NCBI GenBank assembly: GCA_936914905.1 | Contig: CAKZGI010000091.1 | Coordinates: 1-37,055 of the forward strand | Direction: 5' to 3' | DNA length: 37,055 nt | Origin: an uncultured Trichormus sp. | GTDB taxonomy: Bacteria; Cyanobacteriota; Cyanobacteriia; Cyanobacteriales; Nostocaceae | Shown here: positions 34,663-37,055 of the stretch, piece by piece | How positions within the stretch are numbered: position 1 is the first letter of the stretch | Layout of the letters: each line of letters opens with the position of its first letter | Notes under the pieces: generated by a model | Told to the model about the DNA's origin: nothing | The model's input: the letters and a program-made list of their open reading frames with translations, nothing else | Database searches by the model: none | Position numbers and translations under genes: made by a program

Positions 34663-35512
34663 GCATAACTTTTCAAAAACCCTCTTAGTGTTTCCTTGGG
34701 AAACCAGACCATAAAAATCCCACCTCTATGGAATATTGTCAAATTCCAAATATAGCCAAAACTTCTAAATTGTCTTAATAATAGGATTTCAGCTAATACA
34801 TAACGTCGATTTTTTCGTGGTTGGTTTGGAAGATTGTCCTCAGTACGAAGTTGCTCCGGTAAAGGTAGCCAATAACCCACTATTTTTCCCGGCTCAAACA
34901 ATCTTGCCTGTAGAGATAATCCCATCAATCGGTCAGCCCTCCAAAAAGGAATATATTTAAATGGACCAAATAGAGTAAAGTTCGGTTCAATCTCCTTGAG
35001 TGCTTCTTGAACAAGATAATTTTTCCAAACTTTCTTGTCAAAGTTTTCTTGATGAGGTCCTTTTTCATCTCTATGCCCCTAAGAACTGCTAAGAAGTCTA
35101 GTTTATTATCAAAAGGAACAATAGGAATTTCTCTCATTGTATATTTATTTTCCTCGTCGGAGTAAGCTTTTGAAACATCACGCTTTCTGACTTCGAAGTT
35201 TTGAATATTAGGGAATAAATTCCAAGGTTTATCAATGGGTAGTTTGTTAAGAGGAAATTGAACTTGATTTAATCTGAAGAAATAGCTCTCAGGAAAGTTT
35301 GTAAAATAATCTTCTGTAATTTCAGGAATATTTGTATGCAGATGTTCATCGCAATTAATGCATAGAAGGTATTTTACTGATGCATTAACTAAAGCAGTAA
35401 CTCTTTGAACAGGTGGATAAACTAAAATAAACTCAGTGCTACCTTGGACTTTTAAGAGTTCTTGTAGCCGTGAATCTTGAACACCTTCCCTCATGGGAAT
35501 AATAATAGAAAG
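34635..35512 (-). pseudogene. glycosyltransferase-like (GT2-type) gene with a frameshift and lost start
   Basis: The N-terminus LSIIIPMREGVQDSRLQELL has the beta-strand typical of family 2 glycosyltransferases, followed by EFILVYPP and KYLLCINCDEHLHTNIPE, where CDEH resembles the metal-binding acidic motif. Codon one of that frame is preceded by TAG where a start would be expected. A deletion in a C4 tract (plus strand 35076-35079) breaks the frame: DFLAVLRG should continue as GHRDEKGPHQENFDKKVW, EALKEIEPNF and FKYIPFWRADRLMGLSLQAR, the frame that runs on to 34635. Its end is replaced by dispersed-repeat sequence. The family assignment is tentative. It lies just upstream of rfbB and was probably a polysaccharide gene. 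Confidence 0.6.
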
Positions 35513-35992
35513 CTACGAATTTGTAATATAGTGGCGATTGTCATGTTAAGATGAAATTACAAATGAATGATTATAAAAATTCACTTAGTTTTTATAGCTA
35601 TCTATCTGAGTAGCAATAGTTTAAAAAAAATTGATATATAAATCCTCTGTACCAGATATTTATATATCAGATTTTTATGTATCAAAATAAATTTGGTTAT
35701 ATTTAGTACTTATGCATTTATCACGGAAAAATGAACCACATTTAGCAAAGCCATTAGCGACTTGCAGCGTGCTCTAGGCATAAGGATAAAAAATGAGGAA
35801 AAATAGTTTCACAGTTTCTTGTGTAGGTGTTGTATAGAGTTTTATATACCAATATTTGCCGTATCTCTAACACAGAGTGAGAGACTAACCTATATTGTAA
35901 CTAATCTAACTATAATCCTACACTGTACTGCTTGCAATCAGTGTAAGAAATATACTCAATGTAAGAAATATACTCAATAATAAATTATGAGT
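35513..35992. other. 480-base AT-rich intergenic region
   Basis: No gene was seen. It contains a 12-bp perfect inverted repeat, TGATATATAAAT (35632-35643) with ATTTATATATCA (35658-35669), and a tandem duplication of an 18-base unit containing TGTAAGAAATATACTCA (about 35940-35977). The rest is featureless. Confidence 0.5.
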
Positions 35993-36650
35993 CTAGGGTG
36001 TGGCTTTTGTTGAAGGTGTAGTCGTGGACTCTGCTGACGGCGTAGTTGAAGGTGTGGTTGAAGGTGTAGCTGTTGGCTTGACGCTTGGTTTAGCTTTGGG
36101 TTTATAGTTAGCTTGACGGTTGGTGTCGCTGTCGGCTTGATTGTTTGTCCAATAGCTTTCTTGGCCTTTTCATCCAACTTCTGACGAAGTACCAAATCAG
36201 CAATACCAGTTTCCGTTAATTGATTTTTTTCTGATACTCTTTTACCAATTCTTCCATCCGAGGGCTATAGAATTGATCACGGGGTAGGGGAGGATTAGGT
36301 TTCAGTGCTGCATTTAAATTCCCTTGGAGAATTTGTACTATGTTCGCAGCAAAAGCCTGAGTTTTTTGACCTGGTTTACCATAAACAGTCAGCTTATAAC
36401 CTTTTTGAAATTCACTGATTGCTTTTTTAGTTTCCTCATCCATAAGTATATTATTTGTTACTTTCACAGTATATCCTAACCCATGCAAGACAGCCCGGAA
36501 TTCCTGAGGCTTATAATTAAGCTGACGGACTGCAAAAGCTATGTCTGAAATTCCTGCACTAACTGTGACTAAACAGACTAAAGTGACTGTTGTTCTTAAT
36601 TTTCCTAAATCACACCAAATTGTTACAACTCCTTCATATGAAATCAGCAA
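35993..36650 (-). pseudogene. exported peptidoglycan-binding protein gene with two frameshifts
   Basis: The first 144 codons are open: a signal sequence (LRTTVTLVCLVTVSAGIS, cleavage near AFA-VRQL), then a PG_binding_1-like domain (FRAVLHGLGYTVKV, ETKKAISEFQKGYKLTVYG). The frame stops after EELVKEYQKKIN at an A7 run (T7 at 36224-36230 on the plus strand). One extra A would continue into NQLTETGIADLVLRQKLDEK. A second shift near 36105 is needed to reach the Pro/Thr-rich tail (KPKAKPSVKPTATPSTTPST), ending at TAG 35993-35995. The product in its present form lacks the tail. Slippage at the homopolymer could in principle rescue it, but the second lesion argues for a pseudogene. Confidence 0.7.
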
Positions 36651-36874
36651 AATCTAAATGCTAACAAATGTATCTTAAATTTCTTTAAGCTATCATTTTG
36701 CGATCATTCATGAATTTTGATTAATTTCAATTAAATTGATTATTAACTAATATGGATATTTTGCTTTTTTGCATCTATCCATAGTCTTATTTTTTATTAC
36801 CAGGAGTGATTATCTACCGATACTTGGTATTAAAGACAGGAAATATCGTATTCCTGTATAGTTAGTAACTAATA

Positions 36875-37055
36875 ATGAGTAGCCTCAGATCTCGTAAGCA
36901 CCACAAGCTATACTTTGAAAAGTTAATGGCCATTACTGCCACTGTTAACTTAGGATGGTGGATTAAATAACCTGTAACTCTGGTTTAGGAGTGTAATTCC
37001 ATTGGGGTAAGAATTCATCAACAACAATCTTCAGATTTGATTTGAAGTCAAGAGC
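36875..37055 (+). pseudogene. 5' fragment of a conserved cyanobacterial membrane protein gene (tentative)
   Basis: A 31-codon open frame (ATG 36875, stop 36968-36970) reads MSSLRSRKHHKLYFEKLMAI and then TATVNLGWW. I associate YFEKLMA-type starts with a cyanobacterial membrane protein of unknown function in which NLG continues into a hydrophobic helix. Here the frame stops soon after NLG and the following sequence to the window edge is not readable as that helix. It looks like a truncated or decayed start, or coincidence. Confidence 0.25.

Overview
The window looks like chromosomal DNA of a filamentous, heterocyst-type cyanobacterium (Nostocales). The intact genes are typical of that group: furA next to sigC, sigD next to carB, rpaB, an nblB-type HEAT-repeat gene, a cobN-type chelatase and PEP-CTERM proteins. 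The DNA carries many HIP1 octamers (GCGATCGC), and heptanucleotide-type short tandem repeats lie between and even inside genes. From memory, two blocks match Anabaena/Nostoc PCC 7120 gene order: the alr1690-furA-sigC block and the dps-carB-sigD-nblB-rpaB-radA block. No alignment could be run.

The striking property is gene decay. At least ten loci are broken by in-frame stops, single-base indels, deletions or duplications, while their neighbours are fully open. They are the leftmost 1.25 kb, the cell-wall-binding gene facing furA, a PEP-CTERM/TPR junction, a DUF456 gene, a tnpB, rfbC, rfbA, a glycosyltransferase and a second peptidoglycan-binding gene. Such erosion is known from the Azolla symbiont ('Nostoc azollae'). 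A genome of that kind, or a close relative, is my inference.

Layout: 1-1255 degraded unknown genes. 1366-8113 nanE, a GAF histidine kinase and the divergent 1289-residue cobN. 8208-11092 a decayed peptidoglycan-binding gene convergent with furA, then sigC. 11792-14830 gpsA, a lipoyl synthase, tRNA-Pro(CGG), a thioredoxin-like [2Fe-2S] protein and a small conserved protein. 15166-24434 dps, carB, sigD, a DUF760 gene, a Nudix hydrolase, a CBS-pair protein and nblB, all on the plus strand. 24572-27871 a PEP-CTERM protein, a DUF456 pseudogene, a CCB-type cytochrome b6 maturation gene and rpaB, all on the minus strand. 28091-28968 an IS200/IS605-type tnpB remnant. 29058-30608 radA. 30620-34402 an rfbB-(A)-(C)-D dTDP-rhamnose cluster whose middle two genes are dead. 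34557-37055 a broken glycosyltransferase, a broken peptidoglycan-binding gene and a fragment at the edge.

Functionally the intact genes centre on iron and redox handling (FurA, Dps with a His-type ferroxidase site, [2Fe-2S] protein), light and stress regulation (RpaB, SigC, SigD, NblB), cofactors (CobN, lipoyl synthase) and core metabolism (CarB, GpsA). The decayed genes are mostly envelope and surface-polysaccharide functions. I see no CRISPR array, rRNA, prophage, or clear candidate for a wholly new multi-gene system. The best leads are the decayed antisense partner of furA, tandem-repeat DNA read in frame inside cobN and gpsA, the selectively eroded rhamnose cluster, and the palindromic elements between dps and carB.
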